Below the pieces are notes generated by a model. It searched no databases. It saw nothing but the letters and a program-made list of their open reading frames with translations, and was not told the origin of the DNA. The translations under genes were made by a program, and so were the position numbers. 64,000 nt of DNA from Mycolicibacterium komossense (lineage in GTDB: Bacteria; Actinomycetota; Actinomycetes; Mycobacteriales; Mycobacteriaceae), in contig NZ_JACKTY010000024.1 in assembly GCF_025822605.1 (NCBI RefSeq), forward strand, positions 42,918 through 106,917. Reading direction: 5' to 3'. Each line of letters starts with the position of its first letter. Within the stretch, counting starts at the first letter, position 1. Positions 1 through 7,694 of the stretch are shown here, one piece after another.

Positions 1-841
1 GCCCGATTGCGGCGAAGGCCGTGACAAACTTCGTTCCTTCGGCTGCCAGCACGATATCGGCCGCGTACGCATAGCCGATACCGCCGCCGGCCACCGACCC
101 GTGTGCGGCCGTGACGATGGGAGCATCGAGCCGGCTGAGGATCCGGAAGGCCTCGTGGAACGGAGTCGTCATGCGCACCAACAGGTCTGCGTATTCCGCC
201 GGCGGTGTCTCACGGAAGAAGGCGATATCACCACCGACCGTCAACGACGGACCATTGCCACAGATCAGGACGGCCCGCACCGTGGGGTCGGCAGCGATCC
301 GGCGGGCGACGACGAGGGTCTCCTGCGCCATCTGCAGGTCGATCGCATTGCGGGCATCCGGCCGGTTCAGGCACATCGTCGCCACACCGTCGGCGACCGA
401 ATACTCGATGCGCTGCAACGGCGCGTCGGCACCGAGGGCCTCAATCCAGGCCGCGGTGTCGGTGAGCTGCCGCAACGAGGTGATGCGCCCCTCGGCATTG
501 AACGCGAGCACGTGGGTGAATTCGGCGTCGAGGCGCCGGCCGGACCGGCGAGCGACGCCCCGGTAGTGCCCGGCCACCAGCAGCCTGCCGTCATCGAGCA
601 GGCGGAAATCGGCCGGCTGCGCCTCGACCTTGAAGTGTTTGCCGATCTTCCACCAGAGGTTGCGCTGCATGGCCTCGCGGCCGCGGTGCTCCCCACCCAT
701 CCCCAGCGGCAGGCCCTCTGCGGCGTGACCGACGAACTCTTCGCTCAAAAGAGCGTCGATCGCATCCTTATCACCCGCCGCCAACGCAGCATAGAGCGCC
801 TTCGCGCTGGATGTCGCATCGCTGTGCGTCTCAACCGACAT
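1..841 (-). CDS. NTF2/SnoaL-like domain fused to enoyl-CoA hydratase (3' end outside window)
   Basis: The frame is open from the ATG at 841 to the window edge (280 codons), so the C-terminus is missing. Residues about 10-135 look like a SnoaL/NTF2-like polyketide-cyclase fold (ALYAALAAGDKDAIDALL, then EFTHVLAFNAEGRITSLRQ). From about residue 143 it becomes a crotonase: VADGVATMCLNRPDARNAI, oxyanion-hole region SLTVGGDIAFF near 199-209, and GSVAGGGIGYAYAADIVLAAEG near 248-269 (two parts of the usual crotonase core). The start lies one base after the stop of the MaoC-like hydratase, so the two are translationally coupled. The likely role is hydration or isomerisation of an acyl-CoA intermediate. 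The NTF2 domain may help bind a polycyclic or cyclised substrate. The fusion is unusual; substrate unknown. Confidence 0.8.
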   Translation of the reverse strand, partial: MSVETHSDATSSAKALYAALAAGDKDAIDALLSEEFVGHAAEGLPLGMGGEHRGREAMQRNLWWKIGKHFKVEAQPADFRLLDDGRLLVAGHYRGVARRSGRRLDAEFTHVLAFNAEGRITSLRQLTDTAAWIEALGADAPLQRIEYSVADGVATMCLNRPDARNAIDLQMAQETLVVARRIAADPTVRAVLICGNGPSLTVGGDIAFFRETPPAEYADLLVRMTTPFHEAFRILSRLDAPIVTAAHGSVAGGGIGYAYAADIVLAAEGTKFVTAFAAIG

Positions 842-842
842 C

Positions 843-1322
843 TCAAGCCAGGTATCTGATGATGGACTCGATGACCGCGGCCGGCTTGTCCGATCCCTCG
901 ACTTCGATGGTCGTGGTGAATGTCGCCTGCGCTCCCCCGTTGAGCTTGACGATGTCGGTGATCGTGGCTGTGGCGCGCAGGCGCGATCCCACCGGCACCG
1001 GGCTGATGAATCGAACCTTGTTGAAGCCGTAGTTGATTGCCATCTTGACGTTGTCGACCCGGTACAGGTCGTGCATGAAGTGCGGCAGCAACGACAGCGT
1101 GAGCAGACCGTGCGCAATGGTGCGACCGTAGGGGCCGTCGGCCGCCCGCTGCGGATCCACGTGAATCCACTGGTGATCATCGGTCGCCTGGGCGAACTGG
1201 TCGATTCTGGGCTGATCGACGACGAGCCAGTCGGTGGGGCCGAGTTCGGTACCCTCGGCGCCCGCGAACTCGGCGAGATCGGCGAAAACCGTCACGGTCC
1301 TGTGGTCGGATTGCGTGCTCAA
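843..1322 (-). CDS. MaoC-like (R)-specific enoyl-CoA hydratase
   Basis: 159 residues, a single hot-dog domain of the usual length for the mycobacterial HtdZ/Rv0130 type. The hydratase motif is clear: FAQATDDHQWIHVDPQRA (residues about 43-60) carries the catalytic Asp/His pair, followed by GPYGRTIAHGLLTLSLLP. It should hydrate trans-2-enoyl-CoA to (3R)-hydroxyacyl-CoA in the cytosol. I place the start at a TTG (1320-1322) because an AAGGAG-type ribosome site precedes it at suitable distance and no ATG lies upstream in frame. It is the second-last visible gene of a minus-strand operon, 12 bp after the lipocalin-like gene and 1 bp before the NTF2-hydratase fusion. Confidence 0.85.
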   Translation of the reverse strand: MSTQSDHRTVTVFADLAEFAGAEGTELGPTDWLVVDQPRIDQFAQATDDHQWIHVDPQRAADGPYGRTIAHGLLTLSLLPHFMHDLYRVDNVKMAINYGFNKVRFISPVPVGSRLRATATITDIVKLNGGAQATFTTTIEVEGSDKPAAVIESIIRYLA

Positions 1323-1334
1323 ATCGTGTGCTCC

Positions 1335-2315
1335 TTATATCCTCAGTCCGGCCAGTTCGCCGTCGTATACCTGGTCCAGGTACTCCGCCATCCCGTGCAG
1401 CGTCGTCCCGTCCTCGGCCTTCCATACCATCGCTGCTTCGGCGATCCGGGTGGCGTCGGTCGCCGAATCGCTGTCCCCTCGCCGGTGACGCAGCGGTACA
1501 ACAGCTTTGGCTTCGCCGTGGAACGTCCATCGACGTTGCGGCGCCGTCAATGTGACGGTCACCGATCGGGGCGCGGAATCAACGTCCCGTTCGGTGGAGA
1601 CCTCGACCTCCTCGCAGCGGTGCAGCGCACCGCCGTCCCAGACGAACCCGCCGAAGCGGTCTGCACCGTCGGGATCGCCGAAGTAAGCACCCATGAACCC
1701 GACTTCCCGGCTGGATCCGTGCACCCATCGGTAGAAGTGCGGCGCCTGCCACGACCTCGGCCCCCATGAGTGGTCGCGGAGACCGAAACCGTTGATATCG
1801 GTGGATGTTTCGCCCAGCGTCAGCACTCCGCTGACTGCCATCAGCTGTTCGTAGTGGTTCGGCGCGAAAGACTGCCCTGCGCCGTCGAAACTCTCGGCGT
1901 ACGGTGGTGTGACGGCTCGAAGGTCGAGTGCCACAGCGCAACCGGTGACAGCCGTGCTCGACAGTGCCGCCTTGGGATCGACCAATGCCGCAGGCTCCGG
2001 CAGGAGGTTCACCGCGCCCCCGAAGGACACCCGGAGGTGTTCGAACGGCTCAAGAACCTCGACCAGCAGTCCTGCCCCCTCGAAGGCTCCACCAGCGGAG
2101 ACGCTAGGCCGGCTGTAGCCGAACGCAACGGAGCCGTCGGGCAGATAAAGGCAGACCGTGCGTTCACCACGGCCTTCGTTGGGGCGTTTCGCCAACCGGA
2201 GAAATCCGCCCAATCCAGCGTTCGGATCGTGGAACTGGACATACATCGACTCGTTCCAGTTCGGTTCGGAGCCGACCTCGTGGGTACCGTCGTCGGCGGG
2301 GTTCATGTTCGTCAT
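1335..2315 (-). CDS. CrtC/lipocalin-like protein of unknown function
   Basis: 326 residues with no signal peptide or membrane segment. The sequence has the look of the CrtC/AttH-like two-lipocalin family, which mycobacterial annotation usually leaves as a DUF: many Trp/Gly-rich beta segments, such as GFLRLAKRPNEGRGERTVCLY, INGFGLRDHSWGPRSWQ and HFYRWVHGSSREVGFMGAYF. DHSWGPRSW around residue 181 is the most family-like stretch. Its ATG overlaps the stop of the upstream phosphotransferase by four bases (ATGA), so the pair is co-translated. In this operon of CoA-type enzymes it could bind or alter a lipophilic (steroid- or terpenoid-like) substrate; that is inference. Family assignment rests on motif memory only. 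Confidence 0.6.
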   Translation of the reverse strand: MTNMNPADDGTHEVGSEPNWNESMYVQFHDPNAGLGGFLRLAKRPNEGRGERTVCLYLPDGSVAFGYSRPSVSAGGAFEGAGLLVEVLEPFEHLRVSFGGAVNLLPEPAALVDPKAALSSTAVTGCAVALDLRAVTPPYAESFDGAGQSFAPNHYEQLMAVSGVLTLGETSTDINGFGLRDHSWGPRSWQAPHFYRWVHGSSREVGFMGAYFGDPDGADRFGGFVWDGGALHRCEEVEVSTERDVDSAPRSVTVTLTAPQRRWTFHGEAKAVVPLRHRRGDSDSATDATRIAEAAMVWKAEDGTTLHGMAEYLDQVYDGELAGLRI

Positions 2316-3367
2316 ACGGTCTCCAACTCAGCGGCGGCGGCGTTGATCAGTGTCGCGATGGTGCTGTCGAGCTGATCGAGGTCGAGTTGCCCGTGCGTCC
2401 CCAGCAGGCCCGATCGGCGACGCGCAGCGACCCCCTGCAGCAGAGTCGCGGCTCGCCATTGGCTGAATCCGCGGTAGTAGGCAATCCGGTCGGCATTCAA
2501 TCCTGTTTCCCGGCAATACACCTCAAGCAGCTCAGATCGTTCCGGGAAGCCGCCCGCCCGAGTCGGACTGGGCATCGAGATGACCTCGTCAGCGGGTTGG
2601 CGCCAGTCGTCGAGCAGCCAGGCCAGATCCGCGAGCGGATCACCGAGCGTGCACAGTTCCCAGTCCAGTACCGCGCTGATCCGGCAGTCCTGCACAAGGA
2701 GATTCGACAGCCGGAAATCACCGTGGATCAGGACCGTTGGCGCGTCCGCGGGCAGTGACGCCGCGAGCCGGGCTCGCACCGAATCCCATAACCGGTGGTG
2801 CGGAGTCTGCTGGCCCATGTGTTCCCAGGCCGCTGTCAGCCGACGGATCTGTCGCCCCACGTAGGGCGTCGAACTCGGCCGTGCGAGATCGGACAGGCCG
2901 ACCGTCGCAGGATCGAGTGTGTGCAGACGCGCGAGCGTGTCGATGACTTCCAGACCCAACTCGCGCCGTTGCCCGGCGCTCAGCGCCCCAGCATCGGCCT
3001 CACTCTCCAGGGCAGACCCCGCCACCCGCTCCATGACGAAGAACGCGTTGCCGGCCGGGGTCTTCCCGGTTCCGATGACTCGCGGAACGGGGATGTCACT
3101 ATGGGCCAGACTTGTCACGATATGGGCCTCGCGTGCCACATCGTGTGCCGATTCCGCGCGATCACCCGGCGGGGGTTCGCGCAACACCCATTCGTGACCG
3201 TCCTGCGCACTGACGACAGTGGTGATGTTGGACTGGCCGAAGCCCACGCGGGCAATGCTGACCTCGCCGACGACGGGCTCGCCGCGTTCCCGGAGCCAGG
3301 CCGCCACGGCGTCGGGAGCATCGCACATCAATCCCACCTGCCGTGAGATCCGCGCCGCCGTCGACAT
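2312..3367 (-). CDS. APH/ACAD10-type phosphotransferase family protein
   Basis: 351 residues from the ATG at 3367. That start is preceded by GGAGGTGGGG; an ATG four codons upstream (3379) is possible but would place the ribosome site inside the gene. The kinase-like fold is clear: RVGFGQSNITTVV glycine-rich region, VLREPPPGDRAESAHDVAREA, VLIHGDFRLSNLLVQ catalytic loop (HGDxxxxN), and VLDWELCTLGDPLADLAWLL for the metal-binding Asp. Family members near fatty-acid or steroid genes resemble the N-terminal kinase domain of human ACAD10/11, which phosphorylates hydroxyacyl-CoA. It is the first gene of the minus-strand operon running to the window edge. Two candidate operators lie upstream at 3402 and 3470. 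Confidence 0.85.
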   Translation of the reverse strand: MSTAARISRQVGLMCDAPDAVAAWLRERGEPVVGEVSIARVGFGQSNITTVVSAQDGHEWVLREPPPGDRAESAHDVAREAHIVTSLAHSDIPVPRVIGTGKTPAGNAFFVMERVAGSALESEADAGALSAGQRRELGLEVIDTLARLHTLDPATVGLSDLARPSSTPYVGRQIRRLTAAWEHMGQQTPHHRLWDSVRARLAASLPADAPTVLIHGDFRLSNLLVQDCRISAVLDWELCTLGDPLADLAWLLDDWRQPADEVISMPSPTRAGGFPERSELLEVYCRETGLNADRIAYYRGFSQWRAATLLQGVAARRRSGLLGTHGQLDLDQLDSTIATLINAAAAELETV

Positions 3368-3401
3368 CCCCACCTCCATCCAACGTGAAACCGGCCTACT
3401 A

Positions 3402-3417
3402 TTTAACCTAGATTAAA
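3402..3417. promoter_or_regulatory. TTTA-N8-TAAA candidate operator
   Basis: TTTA ACCTAGAT TAAA, an imperfect inverted repeat with the same half-sites and spacing as nine other sites in this window. It lies 35 bp upstream of the phosphotransferase start, on the side of the minus-strand operon. The bound regulator is unknown. Confidence 0.55.
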
Positions 3418-3469
3418 CCATGATGCTGCAGCGTCATAGGATGTGGATGCGGTTGATTCCGAGTTGGTT

Positions 3470-3485
3470 TTTATTGGATGTTAAA
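3470..3485. promoter_or_regulatory. TTTA-N8-TAAA candidate operator
   Basis: TTTA TTGGATGT TAAA, 45 bp before the ATG of the plus-strand LLM oxidoreductase. It is almost identical in half-sites to the copies at 38840 and 52541, and lies 68 bp from the copy at 3402. The pair would let one regulator control both divergent units. Confidence 0.6.
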
Positions 3486-3529
3486 TTCTGTGTTGTTCGT
3501 GGCAGTCGAGTCGAATCCAGGAGTGACAG

Positions 3530-4582
3530 ATGAAGGTCGGGATGCCCATCACCTACGCAGGGGACTTTCGCGAGACGATCGCCCACCTGCGCGACTTCGA
3601 GTCCGTCGGGCTGGATCGAGTCATGGTGCCCGAGGCATACGGCTTCGACGCCGTCTCCCAACTGGGATTCGCGGCCGCCACCACCGAACGTGTCGAGTTG
3701 GCATTCGGCATCCTGCCCATGTTCTCGCGCAGCCCCACCAACTTGGCGATGACCGCCGCGGGTCTGGACTACATCAGCAATGGGCGGTGCGTCCTGGGCT
3801 TGGGTGCATCCGGACCGCAGGTCGTCGAGGGGTTTCATGGCATCAAATACGATGCTCCCCTGGGCCGCGCCCGCGAGCACGTCGATATCTGCCGCACCAT
3901 CTGGCGACGCGAAAAGTCCGAGTACCACGGACAGCACTACCACCTTCCGCTGACCGAGGAAGACGGCGGCAGCGGACTCGGCAAGCCGCTGCGCATGATG
4001 AATAGGCCTCTGCGTGACCGGATTCCCATGCTGCTGGCAGCGATCGGCCCCAAGAATGTCGCCTTGGCTGCCGAGATCTTCGACGAGTGGCAGCCCTTCC
4101 TGTTCCACCCCGAACTTGCCGAACTCGCCTTCGGCGAAGCACTGGCGTCGGGGCGCGCCAAACGCGATCCAGAACTTGGCGACCTCGGCATCGCCGTGCA
4201 GACCTTCCTGTTGATCACCGACGACGAGAATGCCCAGTCAGCGGCATTGCAGGGCGTGCGCAACCACGTCGCGCTCTATGTCGGTGGCATGGGCGCCAAG
4301 GGCAAGAACTTCTACAACACCCTGTTCAGTCGTTATGGCTTCGCCGCAGAAGCTGAGGCGATCCAGGCGCTGTACCTGCAGGGCAAGAAAGAGGAGGCCG
4401 CCGCCGCCGTGCCTCAGGACTTCGTTCGATCGATCGCGCTGATCGGCTCAGCGGAACACATCGAAGCGCGATTGTCGGCCTACCGCGCAGCAGGGGTGAG
4501 CTGTCTCATCGCCGAGCCGCTGGCAGAGACGCATGCAGAAAGGGTCGATCACGTTGGTCAACTCAAGAGTCTCACCGGCTAG
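3530..4582 (+). CDS. LLM-class F420-dependent oxidoreductase
   Basis: 350 residues, a bacterial luciferase-like (LLM) TIM barrel of the Rv3520c type: MKVGMPITYAGDF, then VELAFGILPMFSRSPTNLAMTAAGLDYISNGRCVLGLGASGP in the first half (given here as two recognisable blocks, about residues 62-80 and 81-104). Such proteins use F420 (less often FMN) to oxidise or reduce alcohols, ketones or CoA-linked intermediates. GGAG lies just upstream of the ATG (AATCCAGGAGTGACAG). Its TAG stop overlaps, in the palindrome CTAG, the stop of the ligase remnant read on the other strand. That shows an original tail-to-tail arrangement with the now split ligase gene. Substrate unknown. Confidence 0.85.
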   Translation: MKVGMPITYAGDFRETIAHLRDFESVGLDRVMVPEAYGFDAVSQLGFAAATTERVELAFGILPMFSRSPTNLAMTAAGLDYISNGRCVLGLGASGPQVVEGFHGIKYDAPLGRAREHVDICRTIWRREKSEYHGQHYHLPLTEEDGGSGLGKPLRMMNRPLRDRIPMLLAAIGPKNVALAAEIFDEWQPFLFHPELAELAFGEALASGRAKRDPELGDLGIAVQTFLLITDDENAQSAALQGVRNHVALYVGGMGAKGKNFYNTLFSRYGFAAEAEAIQALYLQGKKEEAAAAVPQDFVRSIALIGSAEHIEARLSAYRAAGVSCLIAEPLAETHAERVDHVGQLKSLTG

Positions 4583-4635
4583 CGCACCACCAGCTCGACG
4601 AGCCTGAACTTCTGGACCTTGCCCGTCGGTGTTTC
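4579..4635 (-). pseudogene. Detached C-terminus of an acyl-CoA ligase (18 codons)
   Basis: On the minus strand this reads ETPTGKVQKFRLVELVVR and then TAG. PTGKVQKF is the A10 motif of AMP-dependent acyl-CoA synthetases, which holds the lysine needed for adenylation. Nothing like the rest of such an enzyme lies next to it; the sequence upstream is the end of the cobalt-transport segment. The missing body is the ligase whose frame breaks off after DDLPK at 22635, 18 kb away on the same strand. Joining the two pieces gives a normal ligase of about 575 residues. This is the left edge of the inserted block. Confidence 0.85.
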
Positions 4636-4702
4636 TCTGCACTTGTCAACTAGCCAGCTGACCAGTGAAGGAGGGGCTGGGCGCCGGCAGCGCCGACGCG
4701 AG

Positions 4703-5611
4703 CTATTCGAATGCCACGCGTTGGGGGGTGGCCCGTGGGGCGGCCGGGACGCCCACGAAGCGTTCCAGCAGCCACCCGAAGGCGAGGGCGATGGTGCCCC
4801 ATACCAGCGTTTGGTTGAGGATTGAGTACCAGCGGAACTTCCAGAGCACGTCGGGGTCGAAGCCCGGGTAGACGATTTGCCCGGGGGCCACGGTGTGGCC
4901 GTCGATGGTCAGGGGTGTGGAGAGGATGTTGGTGATCGGTTGTGGGGTCTCGGTGGCGGCGCGGGCGAAGCCGAACTGGTTGGCCGCATCCACGTTGGCC
5001 TGCAAGTCGCCCAGCGAGGGCAACAACCCGATCAACGCGCTGAACACGATCAGAAACCCGGCGGCACTGATCGCCGCGGCGCCCCCGGCCCTGAAGCGCC
5101 GCACCATCATCCGGAACAGATAGACGGTCAAGCCGAGGAGGATCAGTGATGCGGCCACCATCGTCAGATACAGGTGGCCGCGGGTTTCGATCGTGAAGGT
5201 GTGCCCGATGGCAGGCGGGTTTGCCGGGTACTTCACGAACGGCAGCAGGAACACCCCGAGGAACCCGAATCCAGCGATCAGCCACACCAGGGTGCGGGGG
5301 CGGAGGTGCACCCGGCCGTGCAGCGCGACGTAGGCCACGGCCACCAGCGCGCCCATCGCGGCGGAGAACGCGATGATGCCGGTGGCGATGCCAAAGGTGG
5401 ACTGAACGGTGCGGGAAATGATTTCCGGGCCGTCCATGCCAGGCATGCCGCCCGCTGCTTGGTTGAGCTTGTCGAGGATGTCGTCGCGGCCGGATTCGTA
5501 GTCGATGGCCTGATTGATCACGGGCTCGGCGAAGATCCGGGCGAAGACGAACCCGAGAATGCCGGCGATCGCACCGGCCAGGGCGCCCCGAAGGACGATG
5601 CGCAGTTCCAT
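4703..5611 (-). CDS. cbtA: CbtA family cobalt transporter subunit
   Basis: 302 residues, an integral membrane protein. Hydrophobic segments begin at the N-terminus (LRGALAGAIAGILGFVFARI) and follow near residues 75-100, 106-125, 150-170, 183-203 and 270-290. Length, the N-terminal AGxxAG helix and the strong link to a small His-ending partner fit CbtA, the predicted cobalt transporter component controlled by cobalamin riboswitches. It probably works with CbtB to take up cobalt for cobalamin synthesis; family knowledge is mostly comparative genomics, so the transport role is not proven here. It follows cbtB by 16 bp on the minus strand and is the leftmost cargo gene of the island. Confidence 0.85.
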   Translation of the reverse strand: MELRIVLRGALAGAIAGILGFVFARIFAEPVINQAIDYESGRDDILDKLNQAAGGMPGMDGPEIISRTVQSTFGIATGIIAFSAAMGALVAVAYVALHGRVHLRPRTLVWLIAGFGFLGVFLLPFVKYPANPPAIGHTFTIETRGHLYLTMVAASLILLGLTVYLFRMMVRRFRAGGAAAISAAGFLIVFSALIGLLPSLGDLQANVDAANQFGFARAATETPQPITNILSTPLTIDGHTVAPGQIVYPGFDPDVLWKFRWYSILNQTLVWGTIALAFGWLLERFVGVPAAPRATPQRVAFE

Positions 5612-5627
5612 GTGTGGCTCTCGCTGC

Positions 5628-5855
5628 TCAGTGGCAGGGGAATCCGAGGAGATGCCGGGAGTCGTGGACCCATTCGTGGACCACCATGGTCTTGCCGAAT
5701 ACCGAGGTCATGCCCTCGTCGACCCCGACGAAGTAGTACGCCAACAGCGCCAGGAAGACGGTGATCGAGAGCATGACGACTACTCGACCCCGCGAGATGG
5801 CCTCGGGTGAGACGTGAACTCTCGGGCCTGACGCGGGGATTGAAGCGGTGGACAT
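5628..5855 (-). CDS. cbtB: CbtB family cobalt transporter subunit
   Basis: 75 residues from the ATG at 5855, chosen because GAGGAGG stands five bases upstream; a longer frame to 5960 would run into the riboswitch. One membrane helix (VVVMLSITVFLALLAYYFVG), then a short periplasm-side tail ending HEWVHDSRHLLGFPCH. The clustered histidines are the known hallmark of CbtB and the likely metal-binding site. It heads the cbtBA unit and is preceded by a cobalamin riboswitch. Confidence 0.88.
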   Translation of the reverse strand: MSTASIPASGPRVHVSPEAISRGRVVVMLSITVFLALLAYYFVGVDEGMTSVFGKTMVVHEWVHDSRHLLGFPCH

Positions 5856-5902
5856 GGTGGCCTCCTCTAGGGATGTTGCGTCCCTGTTCGTGGGTGGATG
5901 GC

Positions 5903-5997
5903 GTGACGGCGAGGTATCTGACTGACCGCGACGAATATGTCGTGGCTCACAGTGGCGCAACCGTCCCGGAATTTCACCGGCTTCCCTGCACCGTCAC
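5903..5997 (-). ncRNA. Cobalamin riboswitch (short form) upstream of cbtBA
   Basis: Read on the minus strand, the leader contains GGGAAGCCGGTGAAATTCCG, then GGTTGCGCCACTGTGAG, then a B12-box-like AGTCAGATACCTCGCC. GTGACGG (5991-5997) can pair with CCGTCAC (5903-5909) to close the structure. These are the core cobalamin-riboswitch elements in the right order. The element is compact (about 95 nt). It ends about 50 nt before cbtB, so ligand binding could block translation or transcription of cbtBA when cobalamin is plentiful. Confidence 0.88.
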
Positions 5998-6135
5998 ACG
6001 TAAGCGCAAGTTAGCGTAAACCTTCGACCGCGACCAGGCGCTTTACCTGGCAACAGACTGTGCGTCCGGGGCTGTGAGATGTGCGCGACACGTGAAACAA
6101 CCGCGCCGTGAGGGCGAGGCGGGGGCCGGCCGACG

Positions 6136-7575
6136 CTAGCGGTCACCGGTCGTCGACTGATCGTGTCGTGCACCAGGTGGATACGGCAGGTTGCTGCTAC
6201 TTTGGGGATCGACGTGGACGGGCCGCCCCACGTAGGGGAACGCACGCTGCGGGCAGGCCGCTCGGTCGCAGATCCGGCATCCCGCGCCGATCGGTGTGGC
6301 GGCGTCCTGGTCGGTGAGATCGATTCCCACGGAGTACACGAGTTTGGTCGCGTGGGCGAGGTCGCACCCCAGCCCTATCGCGAAGCTCTTCTGTGGCCCG
6401 AGGTAGCGGCTCACTGGCGCGTCGGTGGTCCTGGCGATCCAAAAGTAGGAGCGGCCGTCGGGCATCTGCGCTACCTGGGTGAGGAATTGCCCGGGCCTGG
6501 CGAATGCGTGGTGTACCACCCAGAGTGGGCAGTTCCCTCCGACGCGTGAGAAGTGAAAGGCTGTCGCGGACTGACGTTTCGAGATGTTTCCGGCGCTGTC
6601 TGTGCGGACGAAGATGAACGGCACCCCGCGGGCGTCGTGGCGTTGCAGCGTGGAGAGTCGGTGGCAGATGGTTTCGAAGCCCACCTCGAATCGCCGTGCC
6701 AGCTGGTCGACGTCGTAGCGGAGGCCTTCAGCCGCGGACAGGAACAACCGGTACGGCAGGAGCAGCGCCCCAGCGAAATAGTTGGCCAGCCCGATCCGCG
6801 CCACGTCGCGAGCCTCGGAACTCAGCTGATCGTCGGCGGCGGCGACCGCATCGATGAGGTCGGAGTGCAACAGCATCGCGAGCTGGGTGGCGAGCTGAAA
6901 TGCTCGCTGTCCCGGCAGGAGCCACCGCGCGACGAACACGGTGCAGGTGGCGGGCTGGTAGCGACGTTTCTCATTGGGCCCCAGCACATCACCGTCGTCG
7001 ACGCGCACGATGATCCCGAACTCCTCGACCAGGACGGCGGCTAGCTGCTCGTCCATGCCGCCGACCCGTAGGCCGTGTTTGGCGACGAGATCTTCGGCGG
7101 CACGGTCGAGTTCGTCGACGTAGTTGCGCCGGTCGTAAAAGAAGTCGCGCACCTCCTCAAAGGGCATCGGTTGCTGGCCGCTGGACTGGACGTCGAGGTT
7201 GGCGCGGCCGTGCACAGTCTCGAGTTCGGCGGTCGCGTCGTGCAGCCGACGGTGCAGGTTGACCATCGTCTGCCCGACCTCGGGCATGCGCGCGACCAGT
7301 TCCTCGATCTGAGCGGCGGTAGCACTGCCGTCGGCGAGGATGTCGCGTAGGTCCGACACCAGTCTGGCGTCGGTGTCGGCGGCGAAGTAGTGGGTGGGCA
7401 GGTCGAAGCGGTCCGACAGCGCCAGCAACACGGGGACGGTGATGGGCCGCTGGTCGTTTTCGAGTTGGTTGACGTAGCTCGTCGACAGGCCGAGGACACG
7501 CGCCAGCGCGACCTGCGTGAGGCCCCTTTCGTCCCTCAGCCGTCTCAGGCGGGCTCCCGCGAACGTCTTCGCCAC
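6136..7575 (-). CDS. prpR: PrpR: short-chain acyl-CoA responsive regulator of the methylcitrate cycle
   Basis: 479 residues. An XRE-type helix-turn-helix fills residues about 8-62 (LRRLRDERGLTQVALARVLG, then STSYVNQLENDQRPI). An ImmA/IrrE-like middle region and the C-terminal short-chain fatty-acyl regulator domain follow. Cysteines in GLGCDLAHA and, near 433-441, CRICDRAACPQR match the Fe-S ligands known for mycobacterial PrpR. It is divergent from prpD across 119 bp, the same arrangement as Rv1129c-Rv1130. PrpR normally activates methylcitrate genes when propionyl-CoA accumulates. A poorly conserved tail of about 25 residues follows the cysteine region. Confidence 0.93.
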   Translation of the reverse strand: MAKTFAGARLRRLRDERGLTQVALARVLGLSTSYVNQLENDQRPITVPVLLALSDRFDLPTHYFAADTDARLVSDLRDILADGSATAAQIEELVARMPEVGQTMVNLHRRLHDATAELETVHGRANLDVQSSGQQPMPFEEVRDFFYDRRNYVDELDRAAEDLVAKHGLRVGGMDEQLAAVLVEEFGIIVRVDDGDVLGPNEKRRYQPATCTVFVARWLLPGQRAFQLATQLAMLLHSDLIDAVAAADDQLSSEARDVARIGLANYFAGALLLPYRLFLSAAEGLRYDVDQLARRFEVGFETICHRLSTLQRHDARGVPFIFVRTDSAGNISKRQSATAFHFSRVGGNCPLWVVHHAFARPGQFLTQVAQMPDGRSYFWIARTTDAPVSRYLGPQKSFAIGLGCDLAHATKLVYSVGIDLTDQDAATPIGAGCRICDRAACPQRAFPYVGRPVHVDPQSSSNLPYPPGARHDQSTTGDR

Positions 7576-7694
7576 CAGGAAAACTGTATCCGACTCGGCT
7601 TACACAATATTCGCAAAACAGGTCGATAATGGACACAAGATTACGCATTTACAGGGTCTTTCGTGCTCACTAGGGGCTGCGTACTGTGCGGATC
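7576..7694. promoter_or_regulatory. Divergent prpR/prpD promoter region
   Basis: This 119-bp gap is distinctly AT-richer than its surroundings and must hold both promoters. A partly symmetrical element centred on AATATT (TTACACAATATTCGCAAA, about 7599-7616) is the best candidate for a PrpR site, because reported PrpR sites are palindromes built on TTTGC/GCAAA half-sites. Only one half fits well, so this is tentative. Confidence 0.4.

Noticed and set aside
101..859. Plus-strand frames over the first kilobase and similar long opposite-strand frames elsewhere
   Set aside because: High GC makes long antisense frames common; they have Arg/Ala/Gly-rich low-complexity content and no domains, while the other strand encodes clear families.
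3402..3485. KstR or KstR2 operators
   Set aside because: Neither the AAC-N2-GTT core of KstR nor the CAAG/CTTG core of KstR2 is present at the TTTA-N8-TAAA sites.
6041..6060. CCAGG-N7-CCTGG as prpR terminator
   Set aside because: Only a five-base stem with no other support; too weak to list.
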